Shown here one piece after another: positions 24,002-36,181 of a DNA stretch of 64,000 nucleotides. The stretch is from Calamus simplicifolius (Eukaryota > Streptophyta > Magnoliopsida > Arecales > Arecaceae): assembly GCA_900491605.1 (NCBI GenBank), contig UESW01003835.1, positions 1,113,311-1,177,310 of the forward strand, in the 5' to 3' direction. The notes below the pieces were generated by a model. That model searched no databases, was not told the origin of the DNA, and saw only the letters and a list, made by a program, of their open reading frames with translations. The number at the start of each line of letters is the position of its first letter. Position 1 is the stretch's first letter. Position numbers and translations under genes: made by a program.

Positions 24002-27000
24002 ATGAATATTTTGCAGGAGTGTCTTGCAGCCATCAGACTGAAAAGAAAATGGTACCTAGATAGTGGTTGCTCAAGATACATGACGGGTGACAAAGATCAA
24101 TTCATCACCCTTGAATCAAAAAGAGGTGGAGTAGTTACTTTTGGTGATAATGGTCAAGGCCATATCATGGGTATTGGTAAGATTCAAATTACTCCATCTA
24201 CTCATATTGATAATGTTTTATATGTCGATGGACTTAAACATAATTTGATAAGTATTAGCCAACTGTGTGATAAAGGTTTCAAAGTTTTCTTTGAAGCTTC
24301 TGTTTGCACTGTTACTAATCCCATTGATAATAGCACTATTCTTGCTGGTAAACGTTATGGTAATGTGTACTTAATTGATTTGAGTAATTTATCTCCAAGT
24401 AATCATTGCTTAGTTGCTAATAATGCTAAGATGAATGAGATTGGTTGGCTATGGCACCGTAGATTAGGTCATGCAAGCACACACCTAATTTCTAAACTAT
24501 TGAAAATGGTTCTAGTTAAAGGTATTCCTAGCTTAAAATTTTGAAAATAATTGAATCTGTGATGCATGTCAATTTGGAAAACAAACAAGAACTTCTTTCA
24601 AATCTAAGAATATTGTTTCAACTACTAGGCCACTAGAGCTACTACACATGGACCTTTTTAGATCTACTAGAACCACAAGTCTAGGAGGAAAGAAATATGG
24701 TCTAGTGATAGTAGATGATTACTCTAGATTCACTTGGGTAATGTTTTTGGCTCACAAAGATGAGACTTTCTCAATATTCCTGAAATTTGTTAAGAAAGTT
24801 ACAAATGAGAAAAACACTACCATAGTGTCTATTAGAAGTGATTATGGAACTGAATTTGAAAATCACTTATTTGAAAATTTCTGTTTTGAAAAAGGCATAC
24901 ATCATAACTTTTCAGCACCTAGGACACCTCAACAAAATGGAGTTGTAGAAAGAAAGAATAGGACTTTAGAAGACATGGCCCGTACCATGCTATGTGAAAG
25001 CCAACTTCCAAAATATTTTTGGGCGGAAGCTATAAACACAGCATGTTACATCCTAAATAGAGCCCTGATTAGACCTATCCTTAAGAAGACTCCCTATGAA
25101 CTATGGCATAATAGGAAACCAAATTTAGGTTATTTTCATGCATTTGGTTGTAAATGTTTCATTCATAACAATGGAAAGGATAATCTTGGGAAATTTGATG
25201 CAAAGTCTGATGAAGATATTTTCCTAGGATATTCTACATCTAGTAAGGCATATAGAGTATTTAATAAGAGAAGCTTAGTTGTAGAAGAATCCATTCATAT
25301 AGTGTTTGATGAGTCTTTAGCATCAAGTTCGGGTAAAATTGATGATGAGGAAGATACATCTTTGATTGTAAGAGGTATTGAAAAATTAAATGTATCTTCA
25401 GATCAAGAACCTGAAGCTAAGGATGATGACTCACCTAAGGATGATGGTATTGATACTGCTCATAATGATAAAGATCTACCTAGAGATTGGAGATATGCTT
25501 ATGGTCATCCTAAAGACCTAATCATAGGTGATCCATCTCAAGGTGTAAGGACTAGATCATCAATGAGAAATATCAATAATCATCTTGCATTTGTATCTCA
25601 TATAGAACCTAAAACTATAGAGGAAGCTGAGAAAGATAGTTATTGGATGTTAGCAATGCATGAAGAGTTAAACCAATTCACTAGGAACCAAGTTTGGACT
25701 CTAGTAGACAGACCTAAAAACCACCCTATAATAGGATCTAAATGGGTTTTTAGAAATAAATTGGATGAAAATGGCTTGGTAATTAGAAATAAGGCTAGAT
25801 TAGTTGCAAAAGGATATAATCAAGAAGAATGTATAGATTTTGATGAAACCTTTGCACCTGTTGCTAGATTAGAAGCCATTAGGCTACTACTTGCATTTGC
25901 ATGTCATATGAATTTCAACTTATTTCAAATGGATGTTAAAAGTACATTTTTAAATGGTTTTATAAATGAGGAAGTTTATGTTGAACAACCTCCTGGTTTT
26001 GAAGATCATGAATTTCCAAACCACGTCTTCAAACTACACAAAGCACTTTATGGTTTAAAGCAAGCACCTAGAGCTTGGTATGATAGATTAAGTAAATTTT
26101 TAATTGAAAATGATTTTTCAGAGGAAACGTTGATAAAACTTTGTTTTTAAAAAGAAAAGAAAAAGATTTATTAATTGTTCAAATTTACGTTGATGACATT
26201 ATATTTGGTGCTACTAACAATCTCCTTTGTCAAGAATTTGCTAAGTTAATGCAGGGAGAATTCGAAATGAGCATGATGGGAGAACTCAACTTCTTCCTTG
26301 GACTTCAAATCAAACAAGAGAAAGCGGGATTTTCATCAACCAAACAAAGTACACAAAGGAAATACTCAAGAAGTTTGGTATGGAATCTGCTAAACCTCTT
26401 GGTACGCCAATGAGTCCCTCATGCAAGCTGGACAAGGATGAAGAAGGTAAGAAAGTATATCAGAAGCATTATCGAGGTATGATCGGATCACTTCTTTACC
26501 TAACTACAAGTAGGCCAGATATTATGTTTTCTGTTTGTCTATGTGCAAGATATCAATCTAATCCTAAAAATCACATTTATTTGCTGTTAAAAGAATCTTT
26601 AGATACTTAAATGGAACTAAAAATGTAGGATTATGGTATTTAGAGACTCAACCTTAAAATTGATTGCTTATTCTGATTCTGACTATGCTGGTTGTAAATT
26701 AGATAGAAAGAGTACAAGTGGGGCATGCCAACTTTTAGGAAGTAACTTAATCTCTTGGTTTAGCAAGAAGCAAAATTCGGTTGCATTATCCACTGCTGAG
26801 GCAGAGTATGTTGCAGCTGGAAGTTACTGTGCTCAAATCCTTTGGATTAAGCGACAACTTGAAGATTATGGTATCACACTTGATAAAATTCCTATTAGAT
26901 GTGATAATACTAGTGCCATCAATCTAGCTAAGAATCCAATTCAACATTCAAGAACTAAACACATAGAAATTAGACATCACTTTATTAGAGAACATGTAGC

Positions 27001-27115
27001 TAATAATGATATTTATCTTGATTATGTTAATACTAATGATCAATTAGCTGATATTTTTACCAAACCTTTGAGTGAGGAACGATTTTGTTATCTTAGGAGA
27101 ATTAGGAGTTTGTGA
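24002..27115 (+). pseudogene. Copia pol of element C (protease, integrase, RT, RNase H)
   Basis: Protease: KWYLDSGCSRYMTGD (about 24040) has the DSG active site. GAG-pre-integrase: LWHRRLGHAS (24451). Integrase core: MDLFRST (24648), IRSDYGTEF (24832) and NGVVERKNRTLED (24938) give the D, D and E positions. Reverse transcriptase: SKWVFRNKLDENG (25738), MDVKSTFLNGF, LYGLKQAPRAWY, then IYVDDIIFG (26188). RNase H: SGACQLLG ... ALSTAEAEYVAA (26717-26820) and KHIEIRHHFIRE. Frames change near 24545, 26140, 26390 and 26610, so the polyprotein is not intact, though all catalytic motifs are still readable. Confidence 0.9.
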
Positions 27116-27324
27116 TCCTTTAGAATGATTTTCTGAAACTCTTAAGGACAACAACTATCTAGACTTCATTAATTTCTTGAAAATCCTCTATGTTCAATAA
27201 GGAAATCTATCTAGAAATTTGATTTATTGTTTCCCCAATTGATAAGGAACACTTATCTAGAGTTTGATGATTAATTTGATTAGTTTCAGATCCTTGAAAT
27301 TTGAATTTTTCACTGAAACTATTG

Positions 27325-27490
27325 TGGAGTCGACACCTGCAGTTTGTGGAGTCGACACCTTCATATTTTGATGTTCTGTCTGGGCAATTAGAGCCGACTC
27401 CGGCTTCTGCAGAGCCGACTCTAATTCGGGCGCTGACATATTTCTAGTCTGGAGCCGACACCTCGCTTTGCGGGAGTCGACTCTAAGAGG
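27325..27490. repeat. GAGTCGAC-type motifs in the internal region of C
   Basis: Copies of GAGTCGACACC, GAGCCGACTC and GAGTCGACTC recur between RNase H and the extra ORF. The same decamer fills part of the LTR, so the motif occurs twice in the element in separate places. Confidence 0.75.
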
Positions 27491-27599
27491 AACTAGGTCA
27501 AAATAAAAAGGCGGAGTTGACACCCAAACGATCCTATCGTCTTCTAACCCTTTCTAAAATGTTCCAAATCGATTCCAACCCCTCCAAACCCCTCAAATC

Positions 27600-28913
27600 T
27601 CTCAATAACTCATTCCAATCGAATCCCATGGAAGCGTGCGATTGTTGGAAGGTCGGCCATTCCCACGAGAATAAGGACGATTCGTAGGCAACCCTCACCG
27701 TCTTCATCATCTGCCACCCAAGATGCTTCTCCACCTTCACCATCTTCTCCACGGGTAGATCAATTAGCGGGTAAGGCCATTACAACTGGAAGAAAAGTAG
27801 ATTTCGATTTATTTGCTTCGGAGGGCTTCGCTATTGGTCGATTATTGAAGGAAATGGGATGGGAGAAAGTTTGCTCTTTAGATGTTCCTACGTACCCTGC
27901 CCTTGTGAGAGAATTTTACAATGATTTATGTAGAGGAGAGGGAGGTTTAGTGAGTTTTGTAAGAGGAACCAAAGTGATAATCACGGCCGAACTCTTGGAA
28001 ATTTATTGGAGATGCCTACTATTGGACTAGTTGAGTATCAACATGATGATAGAGGAGGTGCCCTATCTAGGATGTTAGGGAGAGAAGTATCTGAGTTTGA
28101 AGAAATCATGGCTAATCAACTAAATTTGAACTCAGATTACTTCATAATATTTGTGAAGAATCTTGTTTCCTAAAATTGGAAGGTTTGAATATGTTTCGGA
28201 GCGAGATATCTTATTGATGGACTGTATCATTACTGGAAGGCCTGTTAATTTAGCTGGAATGATGATTGGTTACATGGCAGAAGCAGCAACCAAGAAGAGA
28301 TCAACACTGCCATACGGTATGATTCTGACCTTAGTTTTTAGAAGCCAAGGTGTGCTAATAATGGATAATGAGCCACTAAGGAAGCTAAGGCACACTGATT
28401 ACACAGTGTCTCTACAATTCACCGCATGGGCTTCAGAAAAGAGAATAATGTTTGGATAAAAAGAGGACAAGAGACCAGAGCAGAGGAAGTTAGAGTTAGG
28501 AGGCCAGAGCAGAGGATATTCCTGGACCATCTACTGCTGGACCTTTAGAGGCTGGACCGAGCACTCATCCTTCACCTCCACATCAGTCAGCCTTGGTATC
28601 TAGAAGATTTTTAGAGGAGCAGCTTGATCAGCTCAGAGCCCTACTGACTGAGCATGATTCGGATATGAGAAGTGAAATGAAATTGATATCTACTAAGCTT
28701 GACATGATAGTTTCTACTTTGGATAAATCAGTGAATGCCATGTCATCTGAGCTTCAAAAGATTTTTGAAAGACTAGAAGGGATAGCAGATGGATCAAGAG
28801 TCTATTTAGATGCTACTGGTCAGTTGAAGAAAGATCTTGATATTGCTGTCGCTCAAGTTGAAGCTTGTCTTGAAAAATTTAAGAAAGACCAAAAAGATGA
28901 ATTATGGAAATGA
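27600..28913 (+). pseudogene. Extra (envelope-like) ORF of element C
   Basis: The product resembles the 'putative plant transposon protein' region found between pol and the 3' LTR of SIRE-type elements. Visible blocks: a Ser/Pro-rich start (SSSSATQDASPPSPSSPR), GRKVDFDLFASEGFAIGRLL and REFYNDLCRGEGG (27800-28030), LPYGMILTLVFRSQGV (about 28308), and a long amphipathic coiled coil (28593-28913). A stop at 28028 and a frame change before 28163 break it. The function of these proteins is unknown; I see no transmembrane segment to support an envelope role. Confidence 0.65.
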
Positions 28914-29231
28914 TTGGTCATTTGAAGAAAATTGTTTACAAGCATGTTTGATTTTGATACCCTGTCTTATCCTAGTTTGTATCTTAGGATTTCTAGCTTT
29001 CTTTACTTTGATAGCTTGTATCTAGGAATTTTGGTTTACTGTGAATACACTTGAATATGTTACTTTTCTGAGAATGTACTTGAATTGACACATGTAATGA
29101 ATCTTGCATTGAAATACAATTATCCTTTTATTGCAAATTTGTCTATGAGAACCAATTACCATCTCTATGATTGAATGAACCAACAACCCCGCTCTGATAA
29201 CATTCTTTATTGTTTTTAAATTCACCTTATT

Positions 29232-29639
29232 GCTGATAACAAAAAAGGGGGAGAGAAAATTGTATATGCATAAAGGAAATAAGAATGGAAAATATAAGAT
29301 TAAAGGAATATAAGATTTCAATCTTTTGGCATATCTAAAAAGGGGAGAGAAATTTTAAGATTTATAAATTCTAATCAATTTGTATCAATCGATTTCAGTT
29401 TATTTACATAGGGGGAGTTATTCAATGCAGGGGAGCTTAATAGTTTCCTACGTAAAGTTAAATTATCTTGATTGATGTTTATAATAGAACTCAAGTATCT
29501 TTTTTGATTCATTTTGAAAATTGGCATCAAATTCTCTGTTAGGAAGTTTTAAAGCTTTAACAATGTCTATAACTCTTAATTCAAATGAATTTTTAATGCA
29601 TATACTCAAAGTTTTTGTCATCATCAAAAAGGGGGAGAT
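29232..29639 (+). other. Multiple polypurine tracts before the 3' LTR of C
   Basis: Purine runs occur near 29243 (aaaaaagggggagaga), 29338 (aaaaggggagag), 29411 (gggggag) and 29625 (aaaaagggggagat). The last one abuts the LTR and is the probable plus-strand primer. Repeated tracts are a known trait of SIRE-like elements. Confidence 0.85.
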
Positions 29640-31023
29640 TGTTGACCCAATTGTTGATTTTGATGATTAACAAAACTATTTGAGTATAACATTTGAAGTT
29701 ACTAATGATTTTGATTAAGTTTTTCAGTTTATGATATGATTTATTAATCAAAATCATAAGAAAAATCAAGTTCTAGTTCGAATCTAATATCAAGGTAAGA
29801 TTGCAGACATTAGAGTCGACACATGGAATCGCAGAGTCGACTCCGAAAAATGGCACAGACTTAGAGTCGACTCCTGGACTGTTAGAGCCGACTCCAACAG
29901 AAAAGACATAACGATGGTTTTTTGGCCACGACTTATAGTCGACTCCGGGACTGTTAGAGTCGACTCCAGAAGATTTTTGTGTCGACCCCAGAAAAGTCAG
30001 AGACGACTCCAGTTCAAGCGATTTGGGGATTTTCGATTTAGAGCCGACTCCAGAAAAGTTAGAGCCGACTCCAGAATGTCAGACACGACTCCAGAACTGT
30101 CAGAACGACTCTAAACTTTACTTTTATCTTTTTAATTCCAACGGCTATTTCTATTTTTGGATCTAATCCTTCTTACACTTGTTTCTAACGGATAGTTTTA
30201 AACTATTTATGGATTAAACTGATCTATAAGAAGAGGGTTTGCTGCATCCGAAAAAGAGAGAGACAAAAAGAAAAGAATAGAGACAAATCTTTGAAATCCA
30301 TCAGAAAAGAAAAGAGGAAAATTCGAGAGGAAAGATTATACTGATTCCCCAAAAGAAAAGAGAGAGATTCCAAGCTTTCATAGCTCCATTTTGAAGAAAT
30401 CTCAAGAAAAGAAGCAAGCCCTAGTTTTCTGATCTTCGGAGCTTCAAGAGCATTCTAAAGGAAGATCCACCCAAGAGAAGAGAAGAAGCAAGCCACCAAG
30501 ATCTGCAAATCAGGCTTTGATTCCTATCTCTTTATTTCGTGTTTTATCATTGTATATTTGCTCATTGGAGGAGCCTTTGTTTTGTAAAAACGATTATTGT
30601 TTGCTGGGTCAATCGGAGGATTGATTCCTTTGAGGCTGTTAGCCTTGTGCAAGCAGTTTGCTTGTGGTGTAAGGTTTTGTGCTGGTGAGCCTTGAAAACC
30701 AGCTGGGTTCGTTGTGCATCCAGAAAAAACAAGTTCGAGTTGTGGGCTTGCAAAACAACTCTGTTGTAATCAGATTGATTATAGTGTGGACCCAAGAGAT
30801 ACTTGGGAGTGGACGTAGGTGTAGGTACACCGAACCACTATAAAATATCCTGTGTTTGCCGTGATTGTCTCATTATCTTTAATTCTCTATTTGTGCATAT
30901 CTGTTTTAATCTGTGAATCTAAGTTTTATTTCCGCTGGGGTTTATTTTTCAAAAGAGTTTAAATTTTTGAAAAACCCAATTCACCGCCCCCCCCCCCCCT
31001 CTTGGGTTGCTATCTAAAAAACA
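29640..31023 (+). repeat. 3' LTR of element C
   Basis: Direct copy of the 5' LTR, same length (1,384 bp), with scattered substitutions. Its last bases (CTATCTAAAAAACA) differ from those of the 5' LTR (CTATCTGGACCAACA), and a longer C-run is present near 30985. Confidence 0.92.
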
Positions 31024-31044
31024 TTGACCCAATTTATTTTTCTA

Positions 31045-31276
31045 AATAACATTGCAATGCAATATATGTCGCAATATTAAAAATTATTTTCTCTATGAAA
31101 ATTATTTTTATTTTCTAAGAAATTGCGTTGCTAATGCGTCGCAATAGTTTTTTTTTAATTATAACTGATAAAAATTAAATTTTTTAAAAATAATTGCGAC
31201 GCATATATTGCATCGCAATGTTTTTTTTTTTATATTACATTTATTTTTTAAAAACGTTGCGACGCAATATATGCGG
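31045..31276. repeat. CACTA subterminal repeats next to element C
   Basis: Copies of ATTGCGACGCA and GCGTCGCAAT in AT-rich sequence, of the same kind as at the CACTA ends. They show that the CACTA resumes after the copia element. Confidence 0.8.
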
Positions 31277-31682
31277 GGGAGAATAAGAGGTGGCTGCTGG
31301 GCAGGGGGAGGAGATGAGAGGTGTTGCAGTTGTGGCGGCAGTGGCGGCGGCGGTGGGGGAGGGGACGGAAGGGAAGGGAACCTGGTGTTTGGAAGTGTAA
31401 GGCTGGGGAATTGGGAGGAGAGAGGCAGAGGGCGAGGGATCGTCGTCTTGGTTCTCGCTGTGCTTCCTCTTTCGGTTTGTTTCGTCCATGATGGCTCTTC
31501 AAGAGAATGAACAGCAAACAAGACACAACCGGAAATAACGAAGAGTAATTAGCGTTAAGGTTAGGATTCAAGAGGCTTGGAGGAGGAGGATGATGATGAT
31601 TAGCGTTCTTGAAAGTGGGAGTAACAAGAGAGAAAACGGAAAGATTTGTGTTCTTGAAAGAGAAGGAAATAAGAGGAAAGAT
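31277..31682 (-). pseudogene. Gene-5'-end-like fragment, copy 1
   Basis: On the minus strand a pyrimidine-rich leader is followed by an ATG at about 31487-31489 with the reading MDETNRKRKHSENQDDDP, then a Ser/Pro/Ala-rich, low-complexity stretch that runs into CACTA sequence. It looks like a promoter, 5' UTR and first codons of a host gene. I do not recognise the gene. The second copy lies at 33717-34106. Confidence 0.5.
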
Positions 31683-33716
31683 CTCGGACCATCGCGATGG
31701 ATCTGATCAGCGATGATCCGACGGTTGCGATCGAACGAAGCCATGATCGATCCCGGTCGGCGACGACCGATCTCGACCGTTGCGATGGATCCGATCGCGA
31801 TGATCCGATGGTTGTGATCGATCAAAGCCATGATCGATCCCGGTCGGCGACGACCGATCTTGGACCATCGCGATCGATTCGATCGGCGACATCCGACGGT
31901 TGCGATCGATCGAAGCCATGATCGATCCCGATCGGGGACGACCGATCTCGGACCATCGCGATCGATCCGATCGGCGATGATCCGACGGTTGCGATCAATC
32001 GAAGCCATGATCGATCCCGATCGGGGATGATCGATCTCAGACCATTGCGATCGACCACCGATCTCAGACCGTCGCGATCGATCTGATCGATGACGATCCG
32101 ACGGTTGCGATCGATCGAAGCCATGATCGATCCGGTCGGCGATGATCGATCTCGGACCATCGCGATCGATCCGATCGGTGATGATCCAACGGTTGCGATC
32201 GATCGAAGCCATGATCGATCCTGATCGGCGACGACCGATCTCGAACCATCGTGATCGATCCGATTGGCGACGATCCGATGGTTGCGATCGATCGAAGCCA
32301 TGATCGATCCCGATCGAGGACGATCGATCTCGGACCATTGCGATCGATCCAATCGGTGACGATCCGACGGTTGCGATCGATCGAAGCCATGATCGATCCC
32401 GGTCGGGGACGATCGATCTCGGACCATCGCGATCGATCCGATCAGCGATGATCCGACGGTTGCAATCGATCGAAGCCATGATCGATCCTGGTCAGGGACG
32501 ACCGATCTCGGACCGTCACATTCAATCCGATCGGCGATGATCCGACGGTTGCGATCGATCGAAGCCATGATCGATCCTGGTCAGGACGACCGATTTCGGA
32601 CCGTCACGTTCAATCCGATCGGCGATGATCCGACGGTTGCGATCGATCGAAGCCATGATCGATCCCAGTCGGGGACGACCGATCTCGGACCATCACGATC
32701 GATCCAATTGGCGACGATCCGACGGTTGAGATCGATCGAAGCCATGATCGATCCCGGTCGGCGACGACCAATCTCGGACCATCGCGATCGATCTGATCGG
32801 CGACGATCCGACGGTTGCAATCGATCGAAGCCATAATCGATCCCGATCGAGGACGACCAATCTCGAACCATCACGATCGATCCGATCGGTGACAATCCAA
32901 CGGTTGTGATCGATCAGAGCCATGATCAATCCCGGTCGACGACGACCGATCTCGGACCGTCGCGATTGATCCGATCGGCAACGATCCGACGGTTGCGATC
33001 GATCGAAGCCATAATCGATCCCGGTCGAGGACGACCGATCTCGGACCATTGCGATCAATCCATTCGGCGACGATCCGACGGTTGCGATCGATCGAAGCCA
33101 TGATCGATCCTGGTCGGGGATGACCGATATCGGACCATCGCGATCGATCCGATCGGTGACGATATGACATTTGCGATCGATCGAAGCCATGATCGATCCT
33201 GGTCGGGGATGACCGATCTCGGACCATCGCGATCGATCCGATCGGCGATGATCCGATGGTTGCGATCGATCGAAGCTATGATCGATCCCGATCGGGGATG
33301 ACCGATCTCGGACCGTCGCGATCAATCCGATCGGTGACGATCCGACGGTTGCGATCGATCGAAGCCATGATCGATCCCGGTCAGCAATGATCGATCTCGA
33401 ACCATCGCGATCGATCCGATCGGCGATGATCCGATGGTTGCGATCGATCGAATCCATGATCGATCTCGGTCGGCGACGACCGATCTCGGACCGTCGCGAT
33501 CGATCCGATCGGCGACGATCCGACGGTTGCGATCGATCAAAGCCATGATCGATCCCGGTTGGCAACGATCTGATGGTTGCGATCGATCGAAGCTATGATC
33601 GATCCCGGTCGGCGATGACCGATTTTGGACCGTCGCGATCGATTCGATCGGCGACGATCCGACGGTTGCGATCGATCGAAGCTATGATCGATCCTAGTCG
33701 GGGACGACCGATCTCG
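31683..33716. repeat. 89-bp GATC-rich minisatellite, about 23 copies
   Basis: The unit contains GAAGCCATGATCGATCC, CGACGACCGATCTCGGACC, ATCGCGATCGATCCGATCGG and GATCCGACGGTTGCGATCGA. Starts of CCATGATC fall at 31741, 31828, 31916, 32005, 32121, 32209, 32298, 32387 and 32476, mostly 88-89 bp apart. One unit (32005-32121) is longer by about 27 bp. Copies differ mainly by C/T and G/A changes. Long open frames in several phases on both strands come from the lack of stop codons in the unit. Confidence 0.93.
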
Positions 33717-34106
33717 GCTGCTGGGCAGGGGGAGGAGAGGAGAGGTGTTGCAGTTGTGGCGGCAGTGGCGGCGGCAGTGGGGGAGGGGATGAAAGGGAAG
33801 GGAACCTGGTGTTTGGAAGTGTAAGGCTGCGGCAATTGGGAGGAGAGAGGCAGAGGGCGAGAGGATCATCGTCTTGGTTCTCGCTGTGCTTCCTCTTTCG
33901 GTTTGTTTTGTCCATGATGGCTCTTCAAGAGAATGAATAGCAAACAAGACACAACTGGAAATAACGAAGAGTAATTAGCGTTAAGGTTAGGGTTCAAGAG
34001 GCTTGGAGAAGGAGGAGGATGATGATTAGCGTTCTTGAAAGAGGGAGTAACAAGAGAGAAAACGGAAAGATTTGTGTTCTTGAAAGAGAAGGAAATAAGA
34101 GGAAAA
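33717..34106 (-). pseudogene. Gene-5'-end-like fragment, copy 2
   Basis: Nearly identical to 31277-31682, with a few substitutions and small deletions (for example MDKTNRKRKHSENQDDDP and a frameshift after it). Both copies have the minisatellite on the same side, so a unit of about 2.4 kb appears to have been duplicated. Confidence 0.6.
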
Positions 34107-34525
34107 ATCTCGGACCATCGCGATGGATCCGATCGGCGATGATCTGACGGTTGCGATCGATCGAAGCCATGATCAATCCCGGTCGGCGACGACCGATCTC
34201 AGACCGTTGCGATCGATCCGATTGGCGACGATCTGATAGTTGCGATCGATCAAAGCCATGATCAATCCCGGTCGGCGATGATGGATCTCGGACCGTCGCG
34301 ATCGATCCGATCGGCGACGATCCGACGATTGCGATCGATCGAAGCCATGATTGATCCTGATCGGCGATGACTGATCTTGGACCATCGTGATCGATCCGAT
34401 CGGCGTCGACACGATGGTTGTGATCGATCGAAGCCATGATCGATCCAGTCGGCGACGACCGATCTCGACCGTTGTGATCGATCCGATCGGCGATGATCCG
34501 ACGGTTGCGATCGATCGAAGCCAGT
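34107..34525. repeat. 89-bp minisatellite, second block, about 4.7 copies
   Basis: Same unit and orientation as 31683-33716, following fragment copy 2. It ends in GATCGATCGAAGCCA and gives way to the leader-like sequence. Confidence 0.9.
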
Positions 34526-35095
34526 AGACCAAGATAGTTTCATGGGCACAGTGCTGCGGCCCTTTCGCTTCGCTTCTAGATGGTGCTTGGCTGCTCGTAG
34601 TCCCGTTTGGGAAACTTTAAAAGGGTGGGGGAGAGCGTGAGTCGCGAAGAGAGCGAGGGGAGAGACGCCGAGAGCTCGCCGTGGAGGAGGGCTTCGTTTC
34701 CTCGTTCCCCAAAAGCCTAATACTAGGGTTTCTCGGGAAACCGATCCCTCTACCTCCATCTTATCCACGTAAGGAGGTGACGGCGAGCTTTTTCTAGGGT
34801 TTCCAAAGAGAGATCTTTCCTGTTATCGGCGTGTTTCGTCTTGTTCATGTTGCCGCTCCTGAGTAATCGATCAGAGCTAAGGATACTAGAGTTTTGGAGT
34901 TTGTCTTAGACACGGTTTCTAAAGGTTTGTTGTCTACCTTTCTAGGGCTTTTTTTACCCCCCGTTTTGGATCGTTTCTTTGTTCTTTTGGCCCCTGTTTA
35001 TCTGTTTGGATCGAAGTCTTTCTTTAGATGCTAGTCATTTAACTTTCGTTCTTCTTGTATCTTATCTCGCTCCAGTTCTTATATGATTCGAGTTT
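34526..35095 (+). other. Leader-like captured sequence, possibly a 5' UTR with intron start
   Basis: GC-balanced sequence with 'ctagggttt' words (near 34722 and 34792; AAACCCTA is the telo-box of many plant leaders), pyrimidine-rich stretches, and a donor-like 'cacgtaagg' near 34766. I cannot name the source gene and no protein is recognisable. Confidence 0.4.
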
Positions 35096-35096
35096 A

Positions 35097-35109
35097 ACAC
35101 ACACACACA

Positions 35110-35158
<49 letters not shown>

Positions 35159-35165
35159 TATTATA
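35097..35165. repeat. (CA)n(TA)n microsatellite
   Basis: Runs of CA, then TA with scattered TACA, at the border between the captured block and the subterminal repeats. Confidence 0.9.
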
Positions 35166-35199
35166 TTAAAAAGAATATTCAGATTTTCGTAAACAATAT

Positions 35200-36175
35200 T
35201 TTTAAAATATTGCGACGCACAGATGTGCGTCGCAATATTTTTATTTCATAATTCTTTTTAATATTTTTATAAAATTTATTTTTTTTAAAAAAACATTGCG
35301 ACGTAATACTTGCATCGTTAAATAAAAAATTTTTTATTAATTTACTATTTTATTGCATCGCTATTGCATTGCTATTGCATCGCTATTTAACATAATTAAT
35401 TTTTTAAAAAACATTGCGACGCACAGGGTTACGTCGCAATTTTTTTATTTCATAATTATATTTTATAAAAATTAATTTTATTTAAAATAATTGCGATGCA
35501 ACTAGTGCGTCGCCAAATTAAAAATAATTTCTCTAATTTTTGATTTATTATGTCGCTATTTAATATAATTAATTTTTTTAAAAACATTACGACGCATAGG
35601 GTTGCGTCGCAATTTTTTTATTTATAATTATATTTTATAAAAATTAATTTTATTTAAAATAATTGCGACAGTTAGTGCATCGCTAAATTAAAAAATTTAA
35701 TTTTCTGATTTATTGCGCCACTAATGCGCCGCTATTTAACATATTTAATTTTTTTAAAAATATTGCGACAAACTAAGTTGCATCGCAATATTTTTTTCTA
35801 ATATTTATATTTTATAAAAATTAATTTTATTTAAATTATTTACGACGCAATTGGTACGTCACTAAATTAAAAATAATTTTTTTAATTTTCTGGTTTATTG
35901 CGTCGCTAATGTGTCGCTATTTAACATAATTAATTTTTTTAAAAACATTGCGATGCACTGAGTTGCATCGCAATATTTTTTTCCATATTTATATTTTATA
36001 AAAAATTAATTTAAAATATTGCGACGCATTATTTGCGTCGCTAAATAAAAAAATATTTTTTTTTATTTTCTGATTTATTGAGTCGCTAATGCGTCGCAAT
36101 GTTTTGTTGTCACGAAGGCATCGCAAAGTGGTCGTAATTTAGCGATCATTGCGTCGCTAAATTTGCGTCGCTATT
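35200..36175. repeat. Right subterminal repeats of the CACTA element
   Basis: Units of about 180 bp repeat with ATTGCGACGCA, CGTCGCAATATTT and GCGTCGCTATTTAACATAATTAATTTTTT near 35330, 35510, 35700, 35880 and 36060. They mirror the left arm in inverted sense. Confidence 0.85.
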
Positions 36176-36181
36176 TCAGTA

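Larger units (their letters stand above)
19528..31023 (+). mobile_element. SIRE-like Ty1/copia element C, 11.5 kb, two LTRs
   Basis: Two direct LTRs of equal length (1,384 bp each) enclose a primer binding site, gag, pol, an extra ORF and several purine tracts. The order gag-protease-integrase-RT-RNase H is that of copia. The LTR copies differ at scattered positions, so the insertion is not recent. The left flank is TAAAT; the same word is not adjacent to the right LTR but occurs 19 bp beyond it. The element lies in the TNP2-like gene of the CACTA. Its gag is broken by an inverted solo LTR. Confidence 0.93.
31277..35095. other. Foreign block, probably captured, inside the right arm of the CACTA
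   Basis: GC-rich sequence, sharply different from the AT-rich subterminal DNA on both sides (31045-31276 and 35200-36175). It consists of segment 1 (31277-31682), an 89-bp minisatellite (31683-33716), segment 1 again (33717-34106), more minisatellite (34107-34525) and a leader-like stretch (34526-35095). CACTA elements are known to carry gene fragments; that this is such a capture is inferred. Confidence 0.65.

Noticed and set aside
31683..34525. Long open frames (up to about 300 codons) on both strands, rich in Arg, Asp, Ser and Ile
   Set aside because: They repeat every 89 residues because the 89-bp unit lacks stop codons and is read in all phases in turn. Several frames are open at once, so this is composition, not a gene.
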